From Bifidobacterium subtile (GTDB lineage Bacteria; Actinomycetota; Actinomycetes; Actinomycetales; Bifidobacteriaceae): 64,000 nt of DNA. The position numbers and the translations under genes are program-made. Every line of letters starts with the position of its first letter. The first letter of the stretch is position 1. Below, piece by piece: positions 54,698 to 63,635 of the stretch. The stretch covers positions 347,058-411,057 of the forward strand of contig NZ_JGZR01000003.1 of assembly GCF_000741775.1 (NCBI RefSeq), written 5' to 3'. The notes below the pieces were generated by a model. That model saw nothing but the letters and a program-made list of their open reading frames with translations, ran no database searches and was not told the DNA's origin.

Positions 54698-56734
54698 TCA
54701 CAGCAACGACCCTGCTGCGCTGCCGACGACGCCATTCGTCAGCACCACGACATCGCCGCCGACGCCGCCTCCCACACCGGTGAACACCGCCGTGATGCCT
54801 ACCGCGTCGGCTCCAACCAGCCGAGCCGTCGGCATCCCGCCGCGCCATTGCTCGCCCGCATTCCACTGGTCGGCAAGCACGCCATTGACGAATACCCGAC
54901 AGGCATACCCGGATTCCGGCTTGGCGAGCCGCACTTCATATTCCAGTTTTCCTGCCGCAATCCGGGCGTGAATGCGGCCTTCCACCAGTGGCCTGGGCCC
55001 GCTCTCAATGCCAGAATCGAAAGCGATGCGTGCATGCCGTTCCAGCGTCGGAGCGCGCGGCGGCCGTCTGCGCAAGCCGGTGCGCTGCTCGTATTCGTAC
55101 GCGGCGGCCAGCAGCAGCGGGTCGCTGCCGGACGGCCCGGCGAATGTCAGATTGACCGGCATATGCGTGTCATCCATGATGCCCATCGGCACGTTGACCG
55201 TGGGAATTCCCAAATGCCTGATCATGCGGTTGCCGTTGGAGAATCCGCAGCCATCCTGGCACGCCTCGACGTTATGCGCCTCGTCGACATCCGCATCGGC
55301 ACGTCCGATATTCCCGTTCGCCGGGAATATCAGCACGTCGAGTTGTTCGGCCCGCATCCATTCCTCCACGTGCGTGCGCCGTATCGCTTCGAGGCCGCGC
55401 AGCCCCTGCTCTAGCTCCGGGGTGTTCAAAGAATGAAGCAACCGGCCCGAGCGGATATACTTTTGTGCATCCTGATAGAAGCCATAGCGCCGTTTCGTCC
55501 GGTAATCGACGGAATTGAGCGGATTGGGGAACACGTCGTCGGCATCCACATCGAGCAGGCTGCGCGGGCCGATATGCGCGAATCCGGAAAGAAACTCTTC
55601 AAGCGCAGAAGCATTGAGCTGCAGCCATTCGTGCTCCATCCAATCGTGCGGGATCAGGCCTTGATCGGCGAACGCGCGCAACGTGCGAGGAGCGCTTTCG
55701 TAGTAGTCGCGCACCGGGAAGCCCGTCCAGCGCACCTGCGCGCCGGCCGACCGCAAATCAGCTATCGCCTGATCCAGCAGGCGATTGATGCTCGGCCTGG
55801 TGTACACGCCCGGCATCGCGCCCGCTGTCCGGCCCGTATATTCGAGCACCACGCCGATGCGCAGCCCCGCGAGCGCACCTGCTCGGGCGGCATCCACGAT
55901 ATCCGCAAACCCGCGCTCGTGGATTTTTCGCGCGTCGTCAAGCGGCACGAACTGCTGCCGTCGCCACATATCGCCGCGCGTATCCGGGTCATCCACGGCA
56001 AGAGTTTGCAGTAGGCGAAGCAGGTCGTCAACCGTTCTGGTATGCGGCACCACGACGTCCTTGGTCGCGTGCAGCACCCAGTTACCGCGCATCGAAATCA
56101 CGCCGCGCGAGGGCGTGTAGGCCACCACCGCGTTATTGGAGGCGGGCGATCTGCCGGACGACACCGTCTCCTCCCCCATGCCGAATGCGGCGAAACTGGC
56201 TGCGGTGGACACCGCCGAGCCATTCGAGGAGCCGGAATCCCACGCTGCCGCCAGATAATCGGCGCTATATGGGCTTTCCGCGCGGCCGTACACTCCGCGC
56301 TGCATGCCTCCGGCTGCCAGCGGCGGCATATTGGTTCTGCCGATGAGGATCGCCCCGGCGGACCGCAGCGTCTGCACAGCGAAACTGTCTTCCTGCGCGA
56401 CCATATTGCTAAACGCGGGCGAGCCTGCAGCCATAGTCATTCCCTTGGCCATGTAGCTATCCTTGACGGTGTACGGCACGCCATGCAGGGGGCCGAGCAC
56501 CGTGCCGCGCGCCCGCAAGCCGTCCAGCCGCATGGCTTGGCGGATGGCATCACCAGCGATTAGCGGCATGGAATTGAGACGAATGCCATTGACATCGTAA
56601 TACAGCACCCGGTTGAGATAGGCTATCGCGAGTTCCGTCGACGTGGTGCGCCCGCTGCGCAGCAGCTCTTCGATATCACGCAGCGACAATTCAGTGACAT
56701 CGATATCTTCCGAATCTTCGGCAACCGCCATCAT
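54698..56734 (-). CDS. Amidase signature family protein, two-domain
   Basis: A 678-residue amidase. The catalytic Lys91 is in VPYTVKDSY, the cis-Ser is Ser169/170 in DSGSSNGS, and the acyl Ser is Ser193 in GEETVSSGRSPA, which aligns with GTDTGGSxRxPA of the family. The three residues are kept though the surrounding glycines are changed (VSS for GGS). A second C-terminal region of about 130 residues (from RPLVEGRIHARIAAG) is extra and resembles the tail domain of allophanate-hydrolase-like amidases only loosely. Last of nine same-strand genes with the PII pair upstream, which favours a nitrogen-release role. The substrate is not known. Confidence 0.83.
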   Translation of the reverse strand: MMAVAEDSEDIDVTELSLRDIEELLRSGRTTSTELAIAYLNRVLYYDVNGIRLNSMPLIAGDAIRQAMRLDGLRARGTVLGPLHGVPYTVKDSYMAKGMTMAAGSPAFSNMVAQEDSFAVQTLRSAGAILIGRTNMPPLAAGGMQRGVYGRAESPYSADYLAAAWDSGSSNGSAVSTAASFAAFGMGEETVSSGRSPASNNAVVAYTPSRGVISMRGNWVLHATKDVVVPHTRTVDDLLRLLQTLAVDDPDTRGDMWRRQQFVPLDDARKIHERGFADIVDAARAGALAGLRIGVVLEYTGRTAGAMPGVYTRPSINRLLDQAIADLRSAGAQVRWTGFPVRDYYESAPRTLRAFADQGLIPHDWMEHEWLQLNASALEEFLSGFAHIGPRSLLDVDADDVFPNPLNSVDYRTKRRYGFYQDAQKYIRSGRLLHSLNTPELEQGLRGLEAIRRTHVEEWMRAEQLDVLIFPANGNIGRADADVDEAHNVEACQDGCGFSNGNRMIRHLGIPTVNVPMGIMDDTHMPVNLTFAGPSGSDPLLLAAAYEYEQRTGLRRRPPRAPTLERHARIAFDSGIESGPRPLVEGRIHARIAAGKLEYEVRLAKPESGYACRVFVNGVLADQWNAGEQWRGGMPTARLVGADAVGITAVFTGVGGGVGGDVVVLTNGVVGSAAGSLL

Positions 56735-56790
56735 GCCGTTCCTTCCATTACGTATTGCTCTATGCTTATGACTTGTGCAATGTCTGGCTA

Positions 56791-56902
56791 GTCAACGCCT
56801 GAGTTTGGCAACGCTCTGTCAACGCCCTGTCATGCCCTGTCAACGCACCGCTCTGCTAACGCACTGCCCCGTCAACGCACTTCCCGCCGCCTGTCCAACG
56901 CC
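56791..56902. repeat. Short degenerate GTCAACGC repeats upstream of the amidase
   Basis: TCAACGC or close variants recur at irregular steps of 9-30 bases (56792, 56819, 56839, 56871, 56898), interleaved with CTGTC/CTGCC words. It fills most of the gap between the second PII gene and the amidase start. It could be a decayed tandem repeat or a regulator site array. Confidence 0.5.
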
Positions 56903-56943
56903 ATCTGTTGCTCGCGGCCATCTGCCGTCATCACGCAATCAGA

Positions 56944-57324
56944 TCACGATGCCACCACATCATCGTCACTGATCGACTGCGCCCCCGTTTCGAGCGTGCT
57001 GATGCGTATGGACTGATCGACCGGCAGCACGAAAATCTTTCCGTCGCCCTGATTGCCCCGGGAATTCACCGTGACGAAGGCGTCAATCAGCGTATCGACG
57101 CGATCATCGGTAGCGACGATTGCAATCATCTTCTTCGACAGCATTTCATACTGGTCCGGGGCTTTGAAGGCATCAAGCGGCGAGATGCGAGCTCCGAGCA
57201 CCGGATGACATTGCCCCCGGCCTGTCACAATCTTCGTTGTCATCGCGTGGAATCCGCGAGAGAGCAGCTCCTCTTTGGTCTGGGTGTAGCGGTCGGGGCG
57301 TATAAACGCGAGAATCTCTTTCAT
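56944..57324 (-). CDS. PII-family nitrogen regulator, NifI2-like
   Basis: A 126-residue PII protein starting MKEILAFIRPDRYTQTKE. Motifs are VTGRGQ, the T-loop region PLDAFKAPDQYEMLSKKM, IVATDDRVDTLIDAF and GDGKIFVLPVDQSIRIST. The MKE(I/V)-AIIR start, the insert in the T-loop and the KK-M(I/L) motif are the pattern of NifI2, which in methanogens and some Firmicutes works as a pair with NifI1 on nitrogenase. No nitrogenase is present here. It begins 7 bases after the first PII stop, so the two are one operon. PII proteins sense 2-oxoglutarate and ATP/ADP. Confidence 0.85.
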   Translation of the reverse strand: MKEILAFIRPDRYTQTKEELLSRGFHAMTTKIVTGRGQCHPVLGARISPLDAFKAPDQYEMLSKKMIAIVATDDRVDTLIDAFVTVNSRGNQGDGKIFVLPVDQSIRISTLETGAQSISDDDVVAS

Positions 57325-57331
57325 CGTGTCC

Positions 57332-57658
57332 TCACAATCCCTGCTGCCCGGAGCTGATAGTGATGGATTGCTCGACCGGCTTGACGAATATTTTGCCATC
57401 GCCGAACAATCCTTCGCCACTCGTACGATTTTCCTTCTCGATGATGGCGATGACCGGCTGCACCTGATTATCTTCGACCACCATCATGAGCACGTCCTTG
57501 GGAATTTCGTCGTAGTACACGTCGCCCATTTTCAGCCCTAGCTGCTTGCCACGCCCAAGCACTGAGATTCTGGTAGCGGCATAGAAACCGCTGGATTGCA
57601 GCGACTCAAGCGTCTGCTCGATCTTGTTGGGTCGCAGTATCGCTTCGATCATTTTCAT
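57332..57658 (-). CDS. PII-family nitrogen regulator, NifI1-like
   Basis: A 108-residue PII protein, MKMIEAILRPNKIEQTLESL. Motifs are VLGRGKQLGL, the NifI1-like T-loop segment VYYDEIPKDVLMMVVED, IIEKENRTSGEGLFGDGKIFV and VEQSITIS. It is first of the PII pair. The distance to the amidinotransferase stop is 74 bases. In nitrogen-fixing organisms the pair binds a target enzyme directly. The likely target here is not identified; the neighbouring transporter ATPase, hydrolases or amidase are candidates. Confidence 0.88.
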   Translation of the reverse strand: MKMIEAILRPNKIEQTLESLQSSGFYAATRISVLGRGKQLGLKMGDVYYDEIPKDVLMMVVEDNQVQPVIAIIEKENRTSGEGLFGDGKIFVKPVEQSITISSGQQGL

Positions 57659-57732
57659 GAGTGTTCTCCTTGTCGGTTTACGGTTGATGATTTGCGCTTG
57701 ATAAAAACGGGATCACCGCACAGCGCGACCGC

Positions 57733-58725
57733 TCAGGCCACGCGCGCCTTGCGGTGCAGGGGCAGCGTCAGGCAATGGATGCTGCCGCCCATCTTGTTGA
57801 GTTCCGAAACGTCCACCGGCAGAATCTGCAGTCCGCGACGTTCCAGAATGTCCATCGTCCTGACTCCGGAAGCCGGGAAGATGATCTTGCCGGGGGCGAT
57901 GGCGATGCAGTTGTTGGTCAGCGGCGGGTCTTCGGGGTCGACTTCGATTGCCTCGATGCCCATATCGCGCAGCTTGCGCAGGAACCAGTGCGGGATGATG
58001 CGCGTGTCGACAAGCGCCTTGTCGTACGAGAGCATGAGGAACATCTCATCCAAGTGAATCTTGTCGGCTGGGACATCGACCACGAGCAGCTCAAGACCTT
58101 GCAAGGCAAGCAGCCACCGCAGCTGCTCGATGCCTTCGTCGTTGTTGCGCACCGAACGCCCGATGACCGCCGTATGGGGATTGATGATCGAAAAACTGCC
58201 CCCTTCGATGAAACCCCTGCCTTGGATCGCTCCGACGATGGGAATATGCAAATCCGCAAATGTCTTCTCGATAATACAAGTCTCGCCCTGCCTAAAGAAC
58301 CCGGACATGCGGCACAGAATCGCGCCGTGAGGCGTGATGAGCGCCGGATCGCGCGTAAACAGCCGGTTGCCCCATATCTGCGGGTCGACCGTATAGTCAT
58401 GCACTGCGATGCCGTTGTCGCTTAGCAGCTGTACCAATGCCGCATGCTGGCTGCGCATGAGTTCGAAATCGGGGAGTTCCCGTCCTTGGAAATAGCTCCG
58501 CGCCCTGCCCTTGCTGTCCTTAAGCACCAAAGTTCCCACGGCTTCGTCGTAACGGGCATGGGCAAGCAACTCAACCTCATGACCTGGCGAGTGCACCAGG
58601 ATCGAATCGACCGGCGAGACATAGTCGGACGCACCGAAGCCGCCGCCCCACACCTCCTCTTCAATTGCGGCGTCATAGGAATCTTCCACGTTGTCCGCGT
58701 CGAAAAACTCGTGTAGTAAAGCCAC
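57733..58725 (-). CDS. Amidinotransferase-superfamily hydrolase A (arginine deiminase-like)
   Basis: A 330-residue enzyme of the guanidino-group modifying superfamily (arginine deiminase, agmatine deiminase, DDAH). Seen directly: FTRDP (123-127), EGGSF (174-178), HLDEMF with His224, and the nucleophile Cys318 in GGSIHC. All core catalytic positions are present, so it is likely active on a guanidino or amidino compound, releasing ammonia or an amine. The GTG start at 58725 follows AAGGAG by 5 bases. It lies between the LysR gene and the PII pair. Exact substrate unknown. Confidence 0.87.
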   Translation of the reverse strand: MALLHEFFDADNVEDSYDAAIEEEVWGGGFGASDYVSPVDSILVHSPGHEVELLAHARYDEAVGTLVLKDSKGRARSYFQGRELPDFELMRSQHAALVQLLSDNGIAVHDYTVDPQIWGNRLFTRDPALITPHGAILCRMSGFFRQGETCIIEKTFADLHIPIVGAIQGRGFIEGGSFSIINPHTAVIGRSVRNNDEGIEQLRWLLALQGLELLVVDVPADKIHLDEMFLMLSYDKALVDTRIIPHWFLRKLRDMGIEAIEVDPEDPPLTNNCIAIAPGKIIFPASGVRTMDILERRGLQILPVDVSELNKMGGSIHCLTLPLHRKARVA

Positions 58726-58764
58726 TGTTGCTCCTTATTATTGAACTATGTAAAACATGTACAT

Positions 58765-59646
58765 TTAATAACTCATAGCGTTTTTCGTCAGCTCCACGAA
58801 TGACGAAATCAGTGAGTCATTCTTTTGCTCGGCACGAAAAACAATTGTTGTTTTTATTCGGCTCATCGGCGCGCCCACATCAAGAGGCACAAGTTTACCC
58901 TCTCGCAGCTCTCTACGAATCAGGTCCTCACTGAGTGCGGCAATGCCGATATTGTGCAACACAGCTTTCTTGACTGAATCTAGGCCGCTGAAGAAAATAC
59001 TCCGTTCGCTCTGAATCGCCGACTGGCGAAGACATGTATCGAGGTGCACGGCGTACCCATTATCAGCGAGATAGTGAATCACCGGCAAATCACACATCAG
59101 TTGGGTCTTCGTGTATTGTTTGACGCACTGGGCCGAAGCAACGATAATAATCGAATCATTGCGTATAACCGTCTGACATATGCCATCCACGTCCTGCATC
59201 TGTCCCGAAATGACGCCGACATCGAAATCTTTCTTCACAATGCCTTCGAATACTGCATTGGAATCTTTGGAATACACGCGCGGCGTGGCCTTGGGATGGA
59301 TTCTTATGAATTCCTGAACAATTGGTTGCAGATCATTCGTACAATAGGTGTCGTAAGCGGCAATGCGCACCACCGGCCTATCACCGTGACCACAACGATT
59401 TGCGGCATCTCGAAATGATGCTAACGTATCAATCACATCTTCCATATACGGAAGCAAGTACTCTCCGGCCGGGGAAAGCATGATGCTTTTGCCAGAACGG
59501 GTGAACAGGCTCACTCCCAATTCATCTTCAAGAGCATGAATTTGCGAAGACACCGCCGGCTGAGACACGTGCAGGTACTCCGCGGCCCTCGACATGCTTT
59601 CGAATCTGGCGCTGTACAGGAACGCCAGGCAATTGCGCAACTCCAT
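58765..59646 (-). CDS. LysR-family transcriptional regulator
   Basis: A 293-residue LysR protein. The winged helix is at residues 1-60 with SMSRAAEYLHVSQPAVSSQIHALEDELGVSLFTRSGKSIMLSPAGE, and the effector domain follows (RPVVRIAAYDTYCTN and later VIHYLADNGYAV). It is co-directional with the cluster, between the ATPase gene and hydrolase A, and so may regulate either side. More A+T-rich than the housekeeping genes. Confidence 0.88.
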   Translation of the reverse strand: MELRNCLAFLYSARFESMSRAAEYLHVSQPAVSSQIHALEDELGVSLFTRSGKSIMLSPAGEYLLPYMEDVIDTLASFRDAANRCGHGDRPVVRIAAYDTYCTNDLQPIVQEFIRIHPKATPRVYSKDSNAVFEGIVKKDFDVGVISGQMQDVDGICQTVIRNDSIIIVASAQCVKQYTKTQLMCDLPVIHYLADNGYAVHLDTCLRQSAIQSERSIFFSGLDSVKKAVLHNIGIAALSEDLIRRELREGKLVPLDVGAPMSRIKTTIVFRAEQKNDSLISSFVELTKNAMSY

Positions 59647-59715
59647 ATGACACCTCCTTCACGCGACTATAGGGTGTTAAATTTGCTGACGAAATTCGGA
59701 ACGGTCTGCAAACCG

Positions 59716-60504
59716 TCAGAACATCTTGCTGCTTTCCTCGCGCAGCTCGTCGGTCAGCGATATGGAAAGATCGACGAACTCCTGCGTGCGTTTCAGCTCG
59801 TATTGCCGAGGCCTGGGGAACGGCACCGGCTGAATGCGCTTGACCCTGCCCGGGCGGGATGACATGACAAACACTCTGTCTCCCAGGAAGATGGCCTCAT
59901 CGACATCATGCGTCACGAAGACGATGGTCTTGTTCGTTCCCTCCCAGATCTTGAGCAGCATCTCCTGCATCAGCAGTCGCGTCTGCGCGTCAAGCGCGCC
60001 GAAAGGCTCATCCATCAGCAGCATTTTGGGCTCGGCCGCAAGCGCTCGCGCGATGGCGACGCGCTGCTTCATGCCACCGGAAAGCTGAGTGGGATACTTC
60101 TTCGCGAAATCGCTCAGCCCGATCAGATCGAGGTAGCGATGCGCAACCTCCTTGCGTTCCTTGCTCGACCCTTTGCTCTCCAAGTCCAGACCGAAGGTGA
60201 TGTTCTCCTCGACCGTCAGCCAGGGGAACAAGGTGTAGCTTTGGAACACCATCCCTCGTTCCCGGCTCGGCCCCGTCGTCGGAACGCCGTCAAACGTGAC
60301 GCTGCCTTGGGTGATGGTCTCAAGTCCGCCAATGATTCTCAACAGCGTCGATTTCCCGCAGCCTGAAGGGCCCAGCAGCGTGATGAACTCGCCGCCGTTG
60401 ATAGTGCATGAGGTCTCCGACAACGCCGTGACGAGCCCGGATTTTGTCTGAAACTGCTTGACGACGTCCTTTACCACCAGTTCACTTTGATTTGTTTTCG
60501 TCAT
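59716..60504 (-). CDS. ABC transporter ATPase, nitrate/taurine type
   Basis: A 262-residue ATPase: Walker A GPSGCGKST, Q-loop FQSYTLFPWLTVEENI, signature LSGGMKQR, Walker B MLLMDEPFGALD, switch His in FVTHDVDEAIFLGD. The ATG at 60504 is chosen; a GTG at 60513 adds three residues. Second transporter of this type in the window; the motif pattern differs clearly from 20454-21257, so it is not a recent duplicate. Operon with permease and binding protein. Confidence 0.9.
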   Translation of the reverse strand: MTKTNQSELVVKDVVKQFQTKSGLVTALSETSCTINGGEFITLLGPSGCGKSTLLRIIGGLETITQGSVTFDGVPTTGPSRERGMVFQSYTLFPWLTVEENITFGLDLESKGSSKERKEVAHRYLDLIGLSDFAKKYPTQLSGGMKQRVAIARALAAEPKMLLMDEPFGALDAQTRLLMQEMLLKIWEGTNKTIVFVTHDVDEAIFLGDRVFVMSSRPGRVKRIQPVPFPRPRQYELKRTQEFVDLSISLTDELREESSKMF

Positions 60505-60522
60505 TTTTCCCACCGCTGTGTT

Positions 60523-61326
60523 TCACCTTCTCAAGTACGAGAACTTGATTCTTTGGAAAAGACCAAACAGTCCGTCGAACAGTAGGCCAAGAACTCCGAT
60601 AGTGACGATGCCCAGATACATATCGCCCGCCCGTAGGAATCGCGCCGAGCGCATGATGAGAAAACCGAGGCCCTGTGACGCCCCCGTTATCTCCGCGACC
60701 ACCAAATAGGTCCAGGCAGCACCGAAGGTCGTGCGCATGGCATCCACTATACCGGGGAACGAAGCAGGGAAAATTACTTTTCTGAACATCTGCCAAGACG
60801 AAGCACCCATAGTCTGAGAAACCTCAATAAGCGCCAAATCAACTTGCTTCGCCACATCCATTACCATCACAGTGAGATAGAAGATACAACCGATGATAAT
60901 CACGGCAATCTTCGCGGATTCGCCGATGCCAAGGAACAGTATGAATACGGGGACGAATGCGGCGGCCGGCAAATAACGCATAAAACTGACAAAAGGCTCA
61001 ATGAATATCCTCGCCGTCGGCACCGTTCCCATCAGCATGCCCACGGGAACCGCAACAACCACGGATATGACGAAACCAATAAGCACCCGCTGAACGCTGA
61101 TTGCGATATCCGCAAAATACGATCCGGAGGTAATCAGACCGATGAAGCTAGTCACGACCTCGCTGGGCGTGGGCAGGAACTGCCTGTTCACCATGCCGCC
61201 GTAAGAGATGATACTCCACAGAACAAGCAAGACGAGAAACGTAATAAATCCCGCCAGATGGTATTTCTTCAGTATTTTCATAGTCCGTTGCAATGGATGA
61301 CAACGAAACATGCTCAACGTCGTCAT
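60523..61326 (-). CDS. ABC transporter permease, nitrate/taurine type
   Basis: A 267-residue permease with about six membrane segments and the EAA loop EVSQTMGASSWQMFRKVIFPASFPGIVDAMR. The ATG at 61326 (MTTLSMF) follows GGGAGG; the internal ATG (MKILKKYH) would remove 15 residues. The stop lies 18 bases before the ATPase start. Confidence 0.9.
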   Translation of the reverse strand: MTTLSMFRCHPLQRTMKILKKYHLAGFITFLVLLVLWSIISYGGMVNRQFLPTPSEVVTSFIGLITSGSYFADIAISVQRVLIGFVISVVVAVPVGMLMGTVPTARIFIEPFVSFMRYLPAAAFVPVFILFLGIGESAKIAVIIIGCIFYLTVMVMDVAKQVDLALIEVSQTMGASSWQMFRKVIFPASFPGIVDAMRTTFGAAWTYLVVAEITGASQGLGFLIMRSARFLRAGDMYLGIVTIGVLGLLFDGLFGLFQRIKFSYLRR

Positions 61327-61368
61327 CCATTGCCCTCCCTTTTCTCGAGAATTGGCTTCGGCTGAGTT

Positions 61369-62385
61369 TTACTGCTGCAATGCCCGCACTGGTGTTGCGT
61401 CAATCACATCGTCTGGATTGATTGTTTTGGGTGTGATCTTGTGACTGGCATAGAACTGTGAATACTCATCCATCGTGGAGCGAAGCTCCCCATGAGATCC
61501 CTCTTTGCCGAACTGCTTGATATTCTCCTCAGTACCAAATATCTTCAAGACCTTTAACGTCGATTCCACATCAGCGACATCCATTTGGAGCCCATTGGCC
61601 ATAATCTTATCGGCGTCCTTTGGATTGTCCTTGGCATATTGTGCTGCCTCGGCAAGCGCCTTGCTGAAACCCTTCACCGCAGCTGGATGCTTGGATGCAA
61701 AACCATCAGTGAAAGCCACTACGTCAAGCAGAGGAACCGGATCGTCCTTGGTCGTATAGGTTTTGCCACCGGCTGCAGCGGCCTGCGACAAGTACGGTTC
61801 ATAGGTCACAGCAGCAGGAACCTTGCCGCCGACGAAAGCCGTGCCAGCATCGCCTGTTGTCATATTGACCAGCTTGACATCCGACTCCGCTATGCCGTTT
61901 TGCTGAAGTACCTTAAGCAGGAAAAAGTGGTCTGTCGTTCCCTCTTCTACAGCGATCTGCTTACCTTTCAGATCCTTGAGAGACTTGATCGACTTATTGT
62001 ACACAATGCCATCCGAGCCGTTGGAGATGTCGAGCACCCAGGTGGTCTTCATCGGAATGTCATTCGCCGCAAGATTCACAATCACATCGGCCGCAGTGGC
62101 CAATGCATCGAGAGAGCCTCCCGCGAGCGCCTGTTTTCGCTCGGCCAGGCCTTCGACTATTTTCATGTTGACGTTGAGATGTTGCTCAGCGAAATACCCC
62201 TTCTCCTTGGCTATATACAACGGACCATAGCCGGACCATGTGGGGAAGGCGATGTTAACAGTGGTGTCGGCAGCACTGTTTGATTCCTTGGAATCGTTAG
62301 AAGACCCGCATGCGCCGATGGTGACCGCCATCGCGAGCGCTGTGAGTACAGCAAGAGTTTTCTGTATTCGTTTGCCTGCAAACAT
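61369..62385 (-). CDS. Substrate-binding lipoprotein, NMT1/TauA-like
   Basis: A 338-residue binding lipoprotein with lipobox IGAC (Cys at about 26) and a Ser/Asn linker. The mature part has INAF-type ligand pattern TVNIAFPTWSGYGPLYIAKEKGYF, EGLAERKQALAGGSLDALATAADVIVNLAANDIPMKTTWVLD and GDAGTAFVGGKVPAAVTYEPYLSQ. The aromatic box (Trp/Tyr near SGYGPLY) suits a nitrogen or sulfonate ligand; the adjacent guanidino hydrolases favour a guanidino compound. First gene of the transporter block, 134 bases after hydrolase B. Confidence 0.88.
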   Translation of the reverse strand: MFAGKRIQKTLAVLTALAMAVTIGACGSSNDSKESNSAADTTVNIAFPTWSGYGPLYIAKEKGYFAEQHLNVNMKIVEGLAERKQALAGGSLDALATAADVIVNLAANDIPMKTTWVLDISNGSDGIVYNKSIKSLKDLKGKQIAVEEGTTDHFFLLKVLQQNGIAESDVKLVNMTTGDAGTAFVGGKVPAAVTYEPYLSQAAAAGGKTYTTKDDPVPLLDVVAFTDGFASKHPAAVKGFSKALAEAAQYAKDNPKDADKIMANGLQMDVADVESTLKVLKIFGTEENIKQFGKEGSHGELRSTMDEYSQFYASHKITPKTINPDDVIDATPVRALQQ

Positions 62386-62518
62386 GATGTTTCTTTCTAC
62401 TGAACGTTAATGCATTTTTTCATGGATGTATTACGTGCTGTTACGTGCTGTTTCCATAAATCGCTCTTCGCAGCCGTTAAGCACCCGTTTGGATTTCGAA
62501 TGGGGTGCCCGCTTCCCC

Positions 62519-63394
62519 TCAGTACTCCCTCAAGACGGACATTGTCATACAGGTCGGTCCTGCATGACGGTCGCGCCCGGTCCAATGCGCCTCGAAGGTC
62601 TTGACCTCCACGCCGCGCTGTTCCAAAGCGGATTGTGTGTTTGGGTTTCCTGCTACCATCACGACTTTGTCTGGTTCGACCGCGAGGATATTGCTCGCAG
62701 AATTGCCGAATTCGTCATCGTCGATAGGAATAATCTCGATGTCTCGCTCGTGAAGCAGCTCATACATCTCAATGGGCATCAGGGGCAAGTATCCAACGCA
62801 CAGATGTTCATCAATCATGCTCATCACGGAGCCGAGATGGAGCACTGTACCAGGTCCCTGATAGTAGGGAAGTTGGAATTGAATGACATCGACGTTGCTC
62901 AGCAAATGCTTAAGCTGGCGATAAGCTTCATTATTGGTGCGGAAAGTTCGGCCCACAAGCAGAGTATCATGATCCAGCCAGATGGTTTCTCCCCCGCCCT
63001 CGACTGTGCCTGGTGCCTGAATCGTATAGTAAATAGGCACATCAATTTCAGTGAGCTTTTTCACTACAGCCTTCTCTTCGCCGATTCGCTGGGGTTTGCC
63101 CATGCGAGAAACGACAATGCCGTTGTCAGTCACGATGCCGCAATCCGTCACATAAGTGCTTCCTGTGAATTTCGTCTCGACATTCTCAACATAATCAACC
63201 TGCACTCCGAACTCTTTAAGACACTGAGTGAATGCGTCATGTTCATCTTGAGCCTGTGAAAGATCAGGAACAGGACCGGTGAAGCCGAACGAACGATAGT
63301 TTCCTTCATCGCTGAATTCGATACCCGGTCGATGGACGAGCGCCCTTTTCAATTTCCCCACCATGCTCTGCGCACCATATGTTCTCGAAATCAT
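62519..63394 (-). CDS. Amidinotransferase-superfamily hydrolase B (DDAH-like)
   Basis: A 291-residue second enzyme of the guanidino-modifying superfamily, distinct from hydrolase A. The signature EGGGET is at 132-137, His186 in LHLGSV is the catalytic His, and the nucleophile Cys282 is in GPTCMTMSV. The N-terminal YVTDCGIV carries an Asp likely to hold the guanidinium. Length fits DDAH or deiminase-type enzymes. The ATG follows AAGGAG. Together with hydrolase A this suggests two steps or two substrates in one pathway. First gene of the cluster; the promoter lies in the A+T-rich 63395-63635. Confidence 0.87.
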   Translation of the reverse strand: MISRTYGAQSMVGKLKRALVHRPGIEFSDEGNYRSFGFTGPVPDLSQAQDEHDAFTQCLKEFGVQVDYVENVETKFTGSTYVTDCGIVTDNGIVVSRMGKPQRIGEEKAVVKKLTEIDVPIYYTIQAPGTVEGGGETIWLDHDTLLVGRTFRTNNEAYRQLKHLLSNVDVIQFQLPYYQGPGTVLHLGSVMSMIDEHLCVGYLPLMPIEMYELLHERDIEIIPIDDDEFGNSASNILAVEPDKVVMVAGNPNTQSALEQRGVEVKTFEAHWTGRDRHAGPTCMTMSVLREY

Positions 63395-63635
63395 AGAATT
63401 CTCCTTGTTGTAATCGTCGTATTGAACGATTGACTACAAGGTATCAATTCAGAAAACGTGTATCATATGTCTACTTTATAACGACTATAATCAAATAAAA
63501 TGTATGAAATATTTACACTAGTGACATATCGAAAAGCATAAATGGTAACAAATCAATGAACCAATTCTTTGGTATCTACGGAATCACATTGCTTGCAAAA
63601 TATCATATTTCACAGCACAATGACTGAAATGGGGG
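63395..63635. promoter_or_regulatory. A+T-rich upstream region of the guanidino cluster
   Basis: About 240 bases, strongly A+T-rich, upstream of hydrolase B and cut at its far end by the IS. It must hold the cluster promoter; a LysR target (T-N11-A) could lie here but I cannot pick one with confidence. A TTTATAACGACTATAATC segment at about 63475 resembles a promoter half. Confidence 0.4.

Noticed and set aside
20454..62385. The two nitrate/taurine-type transporters as a recent duplication
   Set aside because: Motif-level text differs throughout (Q-loop, signature, EAA loops), so they diverged long ago or arrived separately.
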